A program made the translations under genes and the position numbers. Shown here piece after piece: positions 35,664-49,010 of a stretch of DNA of 64,000 bases. Location of the stretch: the NCBI RefSeq assembly GCF_004193775.1, contig NC_041012.1, positions 10,065,223-10,129,222 on the forward strand, given 5' to 3'. Below the pieces are notes generated by a model, which saw nothing but the letters and a program-made list of their open reading frames with translations, was not told the origin of the DNA and did not search any database. How positions within the stretch are numbered: the first letter of the stretch is position 1; every line of letters starts with the position of its first letter. Origin of the DNA: Glycine soja (lineage: Eukaryota; Streptophyta; Magnoliopsida; Fabales; Fabaceae).

Positions 35664-38600
35664 TTCATTTGTAGAAATCAATTGAATGAAGGACACACGT
35701 GCAAGACAAAAAGAAAAGGACGCATAGAGCCAAACAAAATGACAAAACAGATTGGTGTTGCGATTATCACATGGGGCTCCCCTAATCTAAGTGGAACGTG
35801 GACGTGCATCCAATATCATTTCACTACTACTTCTTTGAGCTTGTTTCTTTATAATAAAACACCTCCTATTTAATTGGCTTAAGAAATTATAAATTTCAAT
35901 TATTCGAATCTCCATGTGTATTGCATTTATTAAAGTAACAAATAAATTTGTCCTGTTTTTTGTAATAATCTACTAATTCAATCAATCAGTTTGATGAAAT
36001 ACAGACACATACTTTTTAATTTGCTGCAATCGTTTAAGGCTTTTGCTCCGGCCTCCGTGTAATATATATAGTTAGTTATAAAATACACTAGGTAGCAGGA
36101 TCTATATATCAGCTTCCGCTTCTTATAGTAATTGTTAATGCAGCAAAACGGCTAGGAATTCATTGTTTAATTTTGTCGTTATAGTCGCCGTTTTTATATC
36201 TTACTATCATATAATAATTCACATACACTTAATATATACTTTGTTTTCGATTTGAGTAATTTTGATCGATTAACCTAGTACGAAATGTATATATCTTGGA
36301 ATGCTAATTAGCTACTCAGCTATTACGATAAAATTGAAAATAAAATATTTTAGGGTTGAATATTTTTTAATCCGTTCCTTCTCATTCAATCTCTCTTCAA
36401 TATTTGGCTAACTCTCGATCTCACTATTTGAATTCATTTATTTTGGGTTCATTCTTCTTTTGGATCACATCCCTTACTAATCACAGATAATCCTTTTCAT
36501 TATAAATATTGAATTAACTAATATATCTTTCGATTACTTCTTCTTTTACATATCTTTTAATCTATTTTATATTGTTGATATTAATCATTAGTTATCCCCT
36601 TTAACAAGGAGAATCTTATATATAAAGGAATTTCAAATTGTTGTATTAAAAATAATATTTGAACACTCCCAACACAACTCATTTTTTTTTTGTAAATAAT
36701 GTTAAATACTATAATCAAACCACGCAAATTAAACGTCAAACTGAGTGGCAACAAAAGACATCACTATATCAATGGAGTTTCACATATTCGATAGTTGGAA
36801 TTTACGTTCCAATTGGTATGCCACTTCCACGGTGACAATTTCAATTTGGTAATCCTTTTAGTATGAAAAGCCACAAAATAATCTGGATTTGCCATCGCCA
36901 TGCTGATTATTTATTAGGTGGGTTGTGAATTAGTGATGGCTTTTGTCAAAAGTATGGGCTTTATGCCAACATAAAAGATAGTAAATTAGAATTAAGCTAT
37001 GGCTAATAAAAGAGAATTTAATATCGTAGACAAGTGGAGGACAGAATCATTATGCCTCCTTTGACACATGAATTGAAAAGCATTTCGTTAGCAAATTTTC
37101 CAATTCAAATTGTGGCTTTAAAAAAACACTAACTTGAAAAATAATTAATTATCAACATTTGATTGTTTTCCAAATAAAGTAAAAAATATATAAAAAAGAG
37201 AAAAGAGAAAAGAAAAAAATAAAAATTAAATTAAGTTAACAAAATGTTTAATTAGCGCTTACTTTATTCCAATGTAAAGGTTGAATCCAAAAATATAGTT
37301 TTTCTCTCTTAATTTTAAATTATTAGGGGTAAATGTAAGTCGGGGCAGGGTGGGTCAAATTATTAGGTGGGTTAAATAAAATCCAATTTAGGTAGAACAT
37401 ATCCAATTAGATCAATTTGAGTTCTTTTAGATCAATTTGAGTTCTTTTTTCTTAGTTTTGACATGAATTGATTAGACTTTATTAGATTCGGGTCAAGTTG
37501 GATTGGTTTAAGGTTATCCTACAAAATAAAAAATAAAAAGAGAAACAAAGGGATTTCAAAAAATTGGTCAAATCCATTATAAATTCAATACACCATTAGT
37601 ATATCTAAGGTTTGAGAATGAACAACTCAAAATTAGTTCAAGATTCTCAATTTGATAATTAATTTATTGAACTTGATTTATAAATCAAGTGAAACAAACA
37701 TTTAAGTTCATTAAATAAATGAATTGAATTTGATTTATGTATAATTTGGCCTATGAACTAGTTATGTATATATAATCAAATTCATCATATTATTAGTTTT
37801 TTAAATTGTTTTTTTGTATAAAATAAATTTATAAATAAAATATATAACACAGTCAAAATATTGTATTGAATCAAGCTAATGAATTGAAGTGAATTGTTTG
37901 TGAGTTAAATAAATTCTTATCGAATATGATTGAGCCAAATTTAATTAGACTTGACTTGACTCATTTTCATATTTAAATATATAAAATATTAATCAATTGT
38001 GTATACTAATATCATTGTTGTTGAATACGTAATAGATATACTAGTCATATGAATCATAAAGGAGTAACTAGAGTATTATTTTGACAAAGAGTGAGGTTTA
38101 ACAATTGTATAATCAATCAACTACAATGAACAAATAATGGTGTACAATTGATTAATTTTTGTTTATATTTTAATTAAGATTAAAAAAGAGAAAACACAAA
38201 TCAACATTATATTGGTGTTTGAGTGAAATTAGATTTATATTCCGTTAATAAGGTCTCAAGTTTAAATTAATTTTATGAATGAAAAAATGTAATTGAAAGT
38301 GAGATTTTATTAAATATGATTCATCAATTTTTTTTAATAAAAATTAGTTATTGAGAAAACTTATCAATAATAATAAGAATCAATAAGCAAAAATGGTGCA
38401 CCGATCCTTAGTGTCCATACACATTTTAATTAAATTAAAATTTGCAGATAAATATCATTTAGAAAAGACAAAATAAACACGAAGGCACCCTAAAATAAAA
38501 AATTAAAAAATTAAATTAAACAGGTACAGACATACAGTGAAGATGCATGGATGGTGCATTAATGTTGGGGTTATTGAATTAATGCTTGGACCATAAAATA

Positions 38601-39065
38601 GCACAGTGTTTGATGCCAGCAACTCACACGCATGTGTTTCTGTAGTGTGGCCCGGCCTACTTATTGCCATGGTACTCCCTTCAAAACGACTTAAACCGTA
38701 ATTGTCCCCTGTCCTTAATCTTGTGGCAAAGCTACCCGTCACTGGGTCCGTCGATAGGAGTATGTCCAAAATCAATTTTAATTTGCAATAATATATTTAA
38801 GATTGTGGGATCATTTTTGGATCTTTGCATTACTGGCTACATGGACACGGATGCCCTGAAGCATTGATTACACATTAACATACAGAACGCAACATGAGTA
38901 AGGGTCTCTTTGGAGCCCTTTACAATTTAAAGGTTTTTGAATGTATATTTTTTCCAGCCTTAATTTGGAAAAGCCAAAAGCTCTCAGTAGAGCTTTATTG
39001 AAGCCCCAATTTCCAGTTTTCCCATTTCTTAGCTTTTTGGGAAACTGGACAACATTTTTTGTGGG

Positions 39066-39768
39066 AGAGTGTGTTTGGATGGAAGAATTTAAAATTTTGA
39101 GAAACTTTAAATTTTAAGAATTTCAAATACTTCAATTTAAATTCTTTTATTTTCAAAATTTTGTGTTTGAATAAAAAAAATTAAAACTGTGAGGGTGAAA
39201 GAGAATGATTACAAAGAGAAAAGAATATATGATTGGCGTGCTTCCAAAGAGAAAAATACTAATGTTGCATGGGGAGTCGCAATATTCAGTCAATGGAACA
39301 AGACATGGCCTAGGCCCTTCGCGTCGGCGAGCACCTCCGCCATGTGATAGGTAGCGACGACTGCTCCCTTGACTGGCGGGTACGTGTCCCTCTATGCTCA
39401 CACCCGATCGATTCTCCGCGAGCTTACATGGTGTTTCTTGAAGAAGAGAATCATCGGCGTGAGGGAAGAGATACGAGTTCGAGAATGAAATTTTGGAAAC
39501 CTTTAGGTGGAAGAGAGGATGAAGGTTATAAAGGAAATACACGAAACATTTTGGAAAATTCTTCTGTCAAGAAGAGAATTTCAATTTCTTACCTTTTAAA
39601 AAAAATTGAAATTTCACATTTTTAGTTTTTTAAAATTCTGTTTTAAAATTTATAAAAATTTAAATTCTTCCAAAAAAAATATCCAAACAATGAATTTTAG
39701 ATAACAGAAATTTAAGTTCTCTGATAAATTAATTTCCTGAGTCAAAATCCTCTATTCAAACGTACTCT
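39066..39768. mobile_element. Non-autonomous element with GC-rich core, tentative
   Basis: AGAGTGTGTTTGGAT at the left matches the reverse complement of the right end (AGAGTACGTTTGAAT). Further in, GGAAGAATTTAAA on the left is mirrored on the right. Between these AT-rich arms lies a GC-rich piece (about 39290-39430, GCGTCGGCGAGCACC type) that looks foreign to its surroundings and could be captured host sequence. I found no clear target duplication and no long open frame. Confidence 0.4.
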
Positions 39769-40311
39769 AAGTATATTTAGGTGAACATATATTCGTAAAA
39801 TTGATCTAGAATGAAATTTGTTTTATATAACATTAATTTTGGAGTGATGAGATTTATGTTTAAATATTTTTATTAAAATAATGAAAACCTTATTTAATAT
39901 TTAGCACGTTTAGTTTTGCGTTTCATTTAAAAGTTTTTTTCTAGAATATTATAAACAATATTTTATTCAATTGATGTGATTTTAATATTCAATGTGAAAA
40001 TATACTGATGACAAAATAAAATTCAGTTCAACTCAAATTAATTATTAATCTAAAATAAACTTCTCAGCATATCAACATATATAGTTAAATATTAAATATT
40101 GAAAAAAAAATATGCTGACAATATAAAATATTTATTAATTTTTAAAATAATTATCTTAAAATAATTTAAATAGTAATTTATAATTAAATAATCGTATAAA
40201 ATCTCTCAGAATATAGACATTAAACTCTTGAATATTGCTTAAAATTATGTTAATTAGTTTTTATTAACGTGATTTTGAAATCAGTCAAATATATACCGTG
40301 AAAACAAAAGG

Positions 40312-40915
40312 TACACAAGTAGAAATGGTAAAAAACTCGTGGATACATGTCTGAATTCGTTTTGACTTCGACGGATAATATCCGAGTTGATTGAGTATGA
40401 GTTCGGGTTCGAATTTTTCCCGATAACCAAAAATCGGTTACGGGTATGGGATTACTATATCTGTCACGACCCGGAACCTGAACCCGTCACGCCACTTAAT
40501 TTTTTTAGAATTTTTGCATAATTTAATCAAAAGCCTAAAATTTTTATTACTTGTTAACCTTATTTTAAAATTTTTATATAATTTAATATTATTTTCTTAA
40601 CGATTTTTGTAGACACATGCGCTATAATAAATTTATTGACATATAAATAGTTAAAAATAAATATTTAACAATCAATTTATTTTTTCTAAAATCAAATTTT
40701 TAATATTTTCTTTAAAAATATATATTTTTAATTTGAATCAGGTACCGGACGAGACCAAGAATACCCGATACCTGACGAGTACAGGAATAAAATAATAAAT
40801 TTTAACCCATAAGTATTAGATATGAATATGAGGACATGTGAGGAGTCGGGAGTCGAGATCCAGAATCGGGACAATAATACCGTCCCCGCCGGCCTATTCC
40901 ATGCCTATACACAAG
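40312..40915. mobile_element. Non-autonomous hAT element with perfect 8-bp target duplication
   Basis: TACACAAG occurs at 40312-40319 and again at 40908-40915. Between them, the 588-bp element starts TAGAAATGGTAAA and its other end, reverse complemented, starts TAGGCATGGAATA. TAG..ATGG ends plus an exact 8-bp duplication fit the hAT superfamily. The interior is AT-rich in the middle with repeated CCCGA/CGGGT blocks in both arms (40380-40490 and 40740-40890), giving extensive potential self-pairing. No transposase is encoded. Confidence 0.82.
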
Positions 40916-42141
40916 ACCATATAGCTTCAATTATTTTTCTTTTATATATTACAGGTTTTCTTAATTTTCACATATTCTCTGGTTACATGATTTTCTAGAT
41001 CTCATTTTCTAAATGAATCTTTTTATGAGTTAATTATATTTGTGACACAAATACAATGAATTGGATTAACCAATATACATACTGAAAACTAAATAATAAC
41101 TAATTACTTATCCATTACGTACTGCCTATTATCATTTATATATCAGCTTCTCAATCTATTTGCGATGCATATTTTTCTTAACAATTAGTGGTAATCACGA
41201 GTAAATCTTCCTGGATTGATGAATCTATTATTGTAATGCCTATAAATCTTGGATATATCTCACAAATCTTTGATGTCGTATTGAATAATGATGATTAAGC
41301 CGTATATATGTCATATAACAGAAAGTGCATTATATTATTATAAGGTAGCATCATTGTATTGATAGGATAGGTTCTTAGCGTCGTAGCCTACTTTCTAAAC
41401 TTTCTTTACCTGATTCATTAATTAATTCATTTTTCATCTTCTTGAATAAATTTAATTAGTTATAATTATTTATTTTGACCTGATTCATGTTAAAAGTAGT
41501 TGATTGAATCCGTATAAACAATTTTAAAGCAAGCCACCATATGATATGTTTGTTAACAAATTAATACACTCTTATTTATAATTATATAAACCTTATATAA
41601 GTACGCAAAGAGATTTTATTTGTGAAATTTAATTCACGATATTAATCTAATAAGGTGTCTTTAAATATAATTGGAAAAAATAATTATTTTCACTCTAAAG
41701 AGTTCTGTAAAAAAAAATTCTAACGAATTGATTGATGAAGCAAGATAAGATTTCGTTGACAGATCACAAATTCAAACCTAACACTTTTTGAGCAAAAAAA
41801 CTTTCTTTGCCTTGAACTAGAGTGTAATTCCTTTTTCCTAAATTTACTTGAAGTAAAAAAAAAACCTAATTATTTGCAAACTGTAAACTAGCAGCTAGTT
41901 TTCTATCTGAATATATAATTCTTTTGATTTTCATTTTTCTTTTTAATGAAAGCTGCGCTAATGGGCCAGATTAAAGTAAAACAGGTGGCTTTTAGTTTGT
42001 TTATTAGAAAGCTAACCAAGTTGTCATGAGATATTGAAGGCCGATATGTGGGAGCTTAGTCTTACTAGCAATTGACCAAATGCTATTAATCATTGCAATT
42101 AAAAGTTGAAAGCTAGACAATACCACAATGAACACATAAAG

Positions 42142-42143
<2 letters not shown>

Positions 42144-42206
<63 letters not shown>
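42144..42206. repeat. (TA)n microsatellite, about 63 bp
   Basis: Uninterrupted alternating T and A. The open frame over it encodes only Ile-Tyr repeats and is an artefact. Confidence 0.95.
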
Positions 42207-42208
<2 letters not shown>

Positions 42209-42827
42209 CGTGAGATAAGAAAATCACTATATATGGATTTGGGTGCCATTAGGTTCCACAAGTATGCAACCTAAGGGACTAGCTCTTTGGAAAAGAACCC
42301 CACAACTAAAACCCCATATAATACAACTTTAGGTTACATGAGATCTTTGAATACTAATTTATTTTTGGCCTATCTTTTGAGCTCATATAGACACTATAAC
42401 CCCACTCCAAATTTTGAAACATAACTTTACATTTCGAAGTTTCACCATATGCTTTCCTGTCGGTCATCATTCGATTGGAGAAATTATAAGCTTCCACCTA
42501 AGCTCAAGTAAAGGAAAGAGAAAAAAAAATGTACTAGTAGTAATTATATTCCTCCACTCATGTCAAAGTTTGGAACATATGTGTACTTTAAAGAAAAAAG
42601 CTCTTTACACTTTGTTGATGCCATTGTCGGCCATGATCCAACCACCCAAAAGAATTCCCTTAGAAAAATAAATTCTTTTGGAGGAGTTAATGGGAAGTCC
42701 CATTTAAAGTAAGTCTTAAGATAATTAGGAAAAAAAACATGCATGTCTTTGGGTCTGGGAGCTAGCTATTTAGGAGGAAGAATGGTGAATTGCTAATTTA
42801 CTATTCATTATATGTTCTTCTTGAGTG

Positions 42828-42837
<10 letters not shown>

Positions 42838-42913
<76 letters not shown>
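42838..42913. repeat. (TA)n microsatellite, about 76 bp
   Basis: Uninterrupted alternating T and A, directly preceded by a short (GT)n run at 42825-42835. Confidence 0.95.
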
Positions 42914-42916
<3 letters not shown>

Positions 42917-44128
42917 ATGTTTGGTAGTTTCACACTTTCACCTACTTTTCTACAGATAGAATAATAAGCACAATTGAGCATTTTTTTTATTTTTAAAAAT
43001 GAGCTTTCGTTAAGCTTAATGCTTTTGCTTTGTATAGGTCTGCACGCACAAATTCATACACGTCTATCCGAAATATATGGGACAAAAATTCATGCATGGG
43101 TAGTCATATATCCACATTCTATGGTCTTTAGTGATGAACACAATATACGTTTAATAAGATCTTATAAATAGAGAATTTGATTTCTTACTGCAGCTTGTTC
43201 ATGTAGATAAACAGCAAAGACCAAAGAGCGCTGACTCTTTTGTTTGATAGTGGTGAAGTGGGGATTACGCATTTACATTAGCAGTAAATATAGCTTGGTA
43301 CATGCATGACTTCGATATGGTTACTTCCCATTAACTCTACAGTAATTTTTTGCAATATAAAAAGAAAAGAGAGCAAAATATGAGATAAAACGAGTGAAAT
43401 GATAAAGATATATATAAGAAATTGTTAGATATGAATAATAATGACTCGTGACTTAACATTATTATGTATTAACTATATCATTACTCATGTTATTTTCATA
43501 TTTTTGTAAGGCCTGCTTGCACACGGGTTGTTATCATTGAACCTCAACTCCATTTAAGTTTTTATTTTTTCTTTCATAAAGTTAGCCCCTAAGTTTTCAT
43601 CACAACCAATTATGACCTTTGGATCAAATTCTGTAGCAGGGCCATGCATTTAGTGGGCCTAATTCTCTATCATTTGTCAGAAAAAGGAAAGAATGACAGA
43701 ACTCAGTTATTTTAGAATCATATTGATGATATGAGTGATGGTTGCATCCACCTGGAAAGCCTTAGCTGCATTTCATCATGGAGAAGATACAAACCAATTG
43801 AGGCTGCTTTATACGTTGAAGTTCTGATTTTCCATTTTGTATTTTGTTCAGCTTTCTTTATTCTTCTGGGTTGAGGCTCTCTTTATTAATATTGTTGTTA
43901 TTATTGTTGGCATAAACAAATTTCAAGTATAATATCATTGCAATGTGGTTGCGGAGCTAGATTTCAAATGCGAGCGGCATAATGAGGCTACACGTATCAT
44001 ATATATAAGATTTGTCAACGTATACATTTATTATAACTTACTAAAACATAAAAGATGAAAACTTGAAGTTATGTACTGTATTTCGTAAGTTGTTGATTCG
44101 ACAAAAAGATATTTTCAATAATAAGAGT

Positions 44129-46528
44129 ATATACTGTTAGAAAATAAACTTTTTTATATTGGTTATTAACCGATGTTAAAATTATTGACGTTAAAGTATC
44201 AATGTTAATATTAATTGTTTAAAAATAGATATTTTTTTAACAAAAAATAACATCAATTAATTGATGTTATTTTCTTCTCACCAACATCGATTTTTTCAAA
44301 AATCAATATTGTTGTTTATTGACAATATCGATTTTTCTTAAAATTGATGTTATTTTTTGGTTTTTTTAATATTCTATTTATTTTTTTAATTGTCAACCAG
44401 TAATTAATTTATATCACACCTTATCATTCAAAGTTGTAAAAAATCACATAAAATAAGTCATGCACCAAAAGTTATAAACAAATTATATCATGCACCAAGA
44501 GTAATTATAAATATTTATAAACAACATATACCATAAATGTGTTTAGCATGTTCCAATATTTCTCACAATATATCACGAAGACTTATAAACAAAAATTTAC
44601 AAAATGATAACAGTAGAGTAGTAATGTACTTTAATCACAAACAAATCTAAAACAAAACAAAGTTAGAAGTTGCATCTTGGAACTCAAATATAATTCCAGT
44701 AAGCAAACTCCGTGATGGTGTAAAATTCCTCCATCCATTTCCAGTTTTTGAAGTTTTCCTATAATGATTATAAACTATCCTACACTTCATAGTCCCTTCC
44801 AAAGTTCAGATGGGTGAATCTTGTAGCCTTCATAAACGAGTATATGATACTCGACACATCCTGAAATTAACATGAAATTCATATTAGATATGTATATAAT
44901 TTTAAAATTTGACATATAGAGAAGTGTTTAATTACTCATCAGACTATTGCAAGTCACTTTCTACTCAGTCAGTAAGACTTTAAAAGTGGCTAAGTTAGAA
45001 ACTTGGTGGTACAAGGAGTGTCATTTATGATAAGCTTTTGGTTCAAAGTTGCTTTTGAAGATGGCGAGGAGAAAAACACTCTGTTCAGAGTGGGTTAAGG
45101 TCACCTGATGATTCCTAGTGAGGTCATAGAACTCTCTGAGTTCTGTCCATCCAACTAGTAGAGTTGGGCTCACCAGATCTTGGTTATATGTAACAGAGTG
45201 TATGTTGCTACTGGAGTGTAGCAAATGCCAAGTAGGATCTAGTTCATCCTTTCATCTTATAACAAATGACCTATTGACTTCACCATAAGACTACATTTAA
45301 CAAGCAAAGTAATATAAACAAATGTGTTATATCATGTCATGATTATTTGAGAATAGTCTTGAAATTTTTAACATGATCCATAACAAGATCAGTGTTGAAC
45401 ATTTCCTTTGTTTTTTTTGTTAATTTTCATCATTGTATTAGTAATTTCCTTCCAGTTTTGTTGATTTTTATCTATCGTTTCTAAACTCCATTTAAAATAT
45501 AAACATGACATTAAGTAGATTTTGTCAAACCAACTAAATCCACTAAGTGATCCATTCACAAACTGACTATGCACTATGCATAGGAGCTTATTCCATGCAA
45601 CTAATATAATATGCATGATACATTTGACATAACAATATGATACCAATAAATTTGCAAAACCAAGACTTCTCACACCAGCACAAAGTCTGTGGCAGAATGA
45701 TATTCCTATTTTGAAAACCAACAATGATATTCCTATTTTGGGGGCCTAAAGTTGTGGCATAATTCTCACACCAGTACAAAGTCACATTAACAAGCATTTT
45801 CATGTTAGTAATACGCACAAAGTCCCAATATAAGTATTTATATATCCAGAAAATAACACATGTTTTCAACAACATACGCAGAAACAAACATTTTTATGTC
45901 AGTAATACGCATATTAACAAGAAGTAATACACATATAAACACAAAAGCAAGCATTACCATCACTATCAAAACCAAGAACGAGCCCTAGCTTCTCACTTAT
46001 CATCACCATCAAAACCAAACACAAAAACAAAAATTTATAGAAGACTAATTAACCTTTCGTGAATGAATGAGAGCACGAGAGTGAGAGAATGAGAATCGCA
46101 ACATGAGAGTGATTGTGAGTGCGAGAACGAGATGATAACTGGTACGAGAATAGTGTGGCTGTGTCGTCGCAAAGAGTATGTGAGAGTGAGAGTGAGAAGG
46201 ATAAGGTGAGAGGTGAGTGATCGAGCGAGAACGAGAACGCTAGAAATGAGTGGGAGTGAGAAATGGTTCAGAAAGAGCATGGAAAGAGGAAGAGACAAAT
46301 TTAATTTAACTAACACAACATCATTTTTTCAAAAAAAAATTGATGTTAACATGAGTTTGTTAACGTCGGTTTTTGAAAAAATCAATGTTAACATGAGTTT
46401 GTTAACATCGATTTTCTTAACGAACTTGCGTTATTTACGAATATGCCACTACATTTTTGTTAACATCAGTTTTCTAAAAAACTTATATTAACATAACAAT
46501 GTTATATTCATTCTTTCTACTAGTGATA
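44129..46528. mobile_element. Deleted CACTA (En/Spm) element with ATA target duplication
   Basis: The element spans 44132-46525 (about 2.4 kb). The right end, reverse complemented, reads CACTAGTAGAAAG; the left end reads TACTGTTAGAAAA (first C changed to T). The flanking triplets are both ATA (44129-44131 and 46526-46528), the 3-bp duplication made by CACTA elements. Sub-terminal repeats of the AACATCGATTTT type occur several times in both orientations near each end (44160-44350 and 46320-46480), a CACTA hallmark. No transposase frame is present, so it is non-autonomous. The interior holds a B3-like fragment and a GA-rich stretch. Confidence 0.8.
45021..45224 (-). pseudogene. B3-domain-like coding fragment inside the CACTA element
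   Basis: On the minus strand a 67-codon frame includes LLVGWTELREFYDLTRNHQV and VFLLAIF. This resembles the core of plant B3 DNA-binding domains, where a Trp, an Arg/Lys-Glu/Asp-Phe-Tyr segment and a hydrophobic last strand recur. It lacks the rest of a B3 gene. Further minus-strand protein-like fragments nearby (44700-44860) may belong to the same captured source. The match was judged by eye only. Confidence 0.35.
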
Positions 46529-48430
46529 TGTCTTCCTTTAAAGCTAGCTATATAGACATGGAGTGGAAACAAAGGAAGATAAGATAAGAATAAGACATTT
46601 TTTCTTATTATTTATTTTATTTTATTCTAAAGGGGTTTTACATATTATAGAAATCATCGAAGTGAATTTTATCTCTCCCAATAAAATCTTCTTCATATGC
46701 ATGGCCAGGGAATCAAATTCCTATCAACATGTTTAAAAAATTCAACCATCTACCAATTGTAACAGATCTTGTAGGTGTTTTGCATATTCTATCCTACCTT
46801 ATGCTTGCTAGGTTCCAAGTTTCATCTCATAAAATAACTTTTCATGTTCAAATAATTTGAAAATTCTCTCACAAGTACGAGTGCTCAAGTACCTATCCAA
46901 ACTATTTTAAATTGGTAAACTCATTCAAAAAAAAGATTGAGCAAACTATTTTCGTAAAAAAAATGAAAAAATCGTATCTTTTTTTATTTGATTTAGTATG
47001 GTTTTCAGCTTTTATATTTTTAACCGGATTTTAAATTTATATTGATTTTTATTTTACATTTAAATAAGGTTTAAATGATTTTGACTTCTACTTTGTAATT
47101 TATATTAAGTTGTGATTTATAATTGAAAATTTTTTTTTTATATTTGCTATGTATTTTATATATGTTATTCCTTAACTGAGAAATTAGTCACTAAAAATTC
47201 ATCTATTAATTTTTTTTTGAGGATCAATAGTTATATCATTTCATTCCTAATTTGAGATACCATACAAGAAAGGATATAATAGAAAATATGATAGCTAATA
47301 TAAGATCTTGAAATCCATGTTAAGTTGTGAGCTAAAAGATTAATTTGTCTCTTCATAAAATTCATCCTAGAATTATGAAAGTACATAAAATTTGCTCTAT
47401 ATTTTTGTAATAAAGCGTGAAAATCGGTAAGCTTTTAAAGTTTACAATCAAATTATCAACGAACCGATTTACAATCATCTCAAAAATAAATTATCATCTA
47501 TTAGTTTAAAACTCTATTACCCTACTCTAATTAAAATTTCATTTATTCGTTATCTAAAAAATAAAGGTCTGTCCCCTAATTAAAAAATACAATAAAAATC
47601 AAAATCGTGCAATTCAAACTGCAAAATTAGAGCATATTAAATTGGTTTCAATTTGGTATTTTTGTCAAATTAATCCAAGCTTTGCTGCAAGTTTTTTACA
47701 ATCAAATCAGATGATTTTTTTTTTTTTGTAATCTCAAATCGATTCAGATGGAAACGCAAACGCTCCTACTTAAAAGTCACAAATGTCCAATGAGGACAAT
47801 ATTGTTCGAGTCAAAAGTACATGATTGCCTATGGAAAATGGTTTTACTTCAGTGTATCTTTTAAATCGTAACAATCCAACAATGTTTAATTTTTAAGTGA
47901 TTGCTAGTTGTACTAAAAGAAAAATTCTCTTTACTCAGATAGAAAGTCAATATAATACAGATTTCACGGATGCACACACACACAAAATAATGAAAATATC
48001 ATGGAGAGCCTAACTCTTTAAACAACACACTACTTTTCATTTTTGATTTTAAAATATTACACTCTCCCATCTTTTCAAATTTGTCCATTACTAAACCGTA
48101 AATTTCTACCGTAATAACAACTGAAAGCCATTTTAGAGTATTTACATATACCAGGTGTTAATGCATATTAAATTACATTATCATTTTAGAGAGCTTCTTT
48201 TTCTTTTTGTCGTTATTGATCATGGCTGGCTTATCTCATGGTAGCGGCACGGCGCCAACAACAATAGGATCGTTAAGGAAATACTATACTATTTCAATTA
48301 ATAGATTATGCAGCATTCTTCTTCCCTAGGATGTCTAATAATTGAGGTAATACGGAGCATGATTGACTAATTAATAGTGGTAAGAATGACAATTGCACTC
48401 TTCAAATTGTGAATTCTACTTCTAACTTAT
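46529..48430. other. AT-rich spacer without genes
   Basis: Nothing recognisable. There are scattered T runs (for example 47718-47730) and no coding frame of note. Confidence 0.5.
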
Positions 48431-48439
48431 AATACAGTA

Positions 48440-49010
48440 CTATAGTGATAGATGTTGGTGGCCGGAAAAGTGAAGGACATGGAAATTACTCGGTGAAATT
48501 GGCTTATTCAATCGTGAAGGAGAATAGTATTAGGAAATTTTGACAGAACACGGATTTTTTTAAAGTTTGTTGTGGAACAAGTGTGTACGGCTGAAGCCTG
48601 AAAGTGAAGTTATTTGCTTGGAAATATTTGTTGCAGAGAATAACAGAGAAAATGAATTAGCTAGCACCTAGCAGAAGGAGTTATTTCGTATTTCCCAAGC
48701 TGAGTAAAGTGGATTGGAATTAGTTTTGCTATGCCAGTCAACATGGATTGATCTCACATTCAGCAATTCCATGGATTAATTGAGAGACAAAGGACAGATA
48801 GCTAGCAAATTGTGGCATGTCATATATTGTTTGCAATAGTATGGCCACTTGTGGCTTGCTAGAACAAAGGCTATTTTCAAGATCACAGTTATCCAAATCT
48901 GAGTGGAGCTTATTTAAAAACTAAGGCTGTGGTTTTGGTTAAAATGAAATCATCCGAGATATCAGTATCCCAAATGTATGCTGGCATATTGCTAGATTAT
49001 AACATTCATC
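48440..49010 (+). pseudogene. Decayed LINE (zf-RVT region) relic
   Basis: Read in shifting plus-strand frames, 48470-48670 gives NYSVKLAYSIVKEN, then FFKV, then KVKLFAWKYLLQRI. This is the typical order of the zinc-binding reverse-transcriptase tail (zf-RVT) of plant non-LTR retrotransposons. Around 48820-48890 a HLWLARTKAIFK segment resembles the WxxRN-x-xxF motif that follows it. Stops and frameshifts are frequent, so the copy is dead. No poly(A) tail or target duplication was identified. Confidence 0.55.

Larger units (their letters stand above)
34553..40311. other. Gene-free, repeat-bearing spacer
   Basis: No gene is supported. It includes an imperfect duplication at 35364-35663, a 21-bp tandem duplication around TAGATCAATTTGAGTTC near 37409-37450, a possible hAT-like stretch from 37324 (TAGGGGTAAATG), and a transposon-like segment with a GC-rich core at 39066-39770. 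The remainder is AT-rich. Confidence 0.5.
40916..44128. other. Gene-free spacer with two long AT microsatellites
   Basis: No gene or recognisable microRNA precursor was found. Two (TA)n tracts (42144-42206 and 42838-42913) bracket a segment of about 630 bp that is a little less AT-rich; its short open frames show no family resemblance. Confidence 0.5.

Noticed and set aside
37324..38000. A full hAT element starting TAGGGGTAAATG
   Set aside because: The left end is hAT-like, but no matching right end or 8-bp duplication could be fixed.
42004..42261. Open frame with an Ile-Tyr repeat
   Set aside because: A translation of the (TA)n microsatellite.
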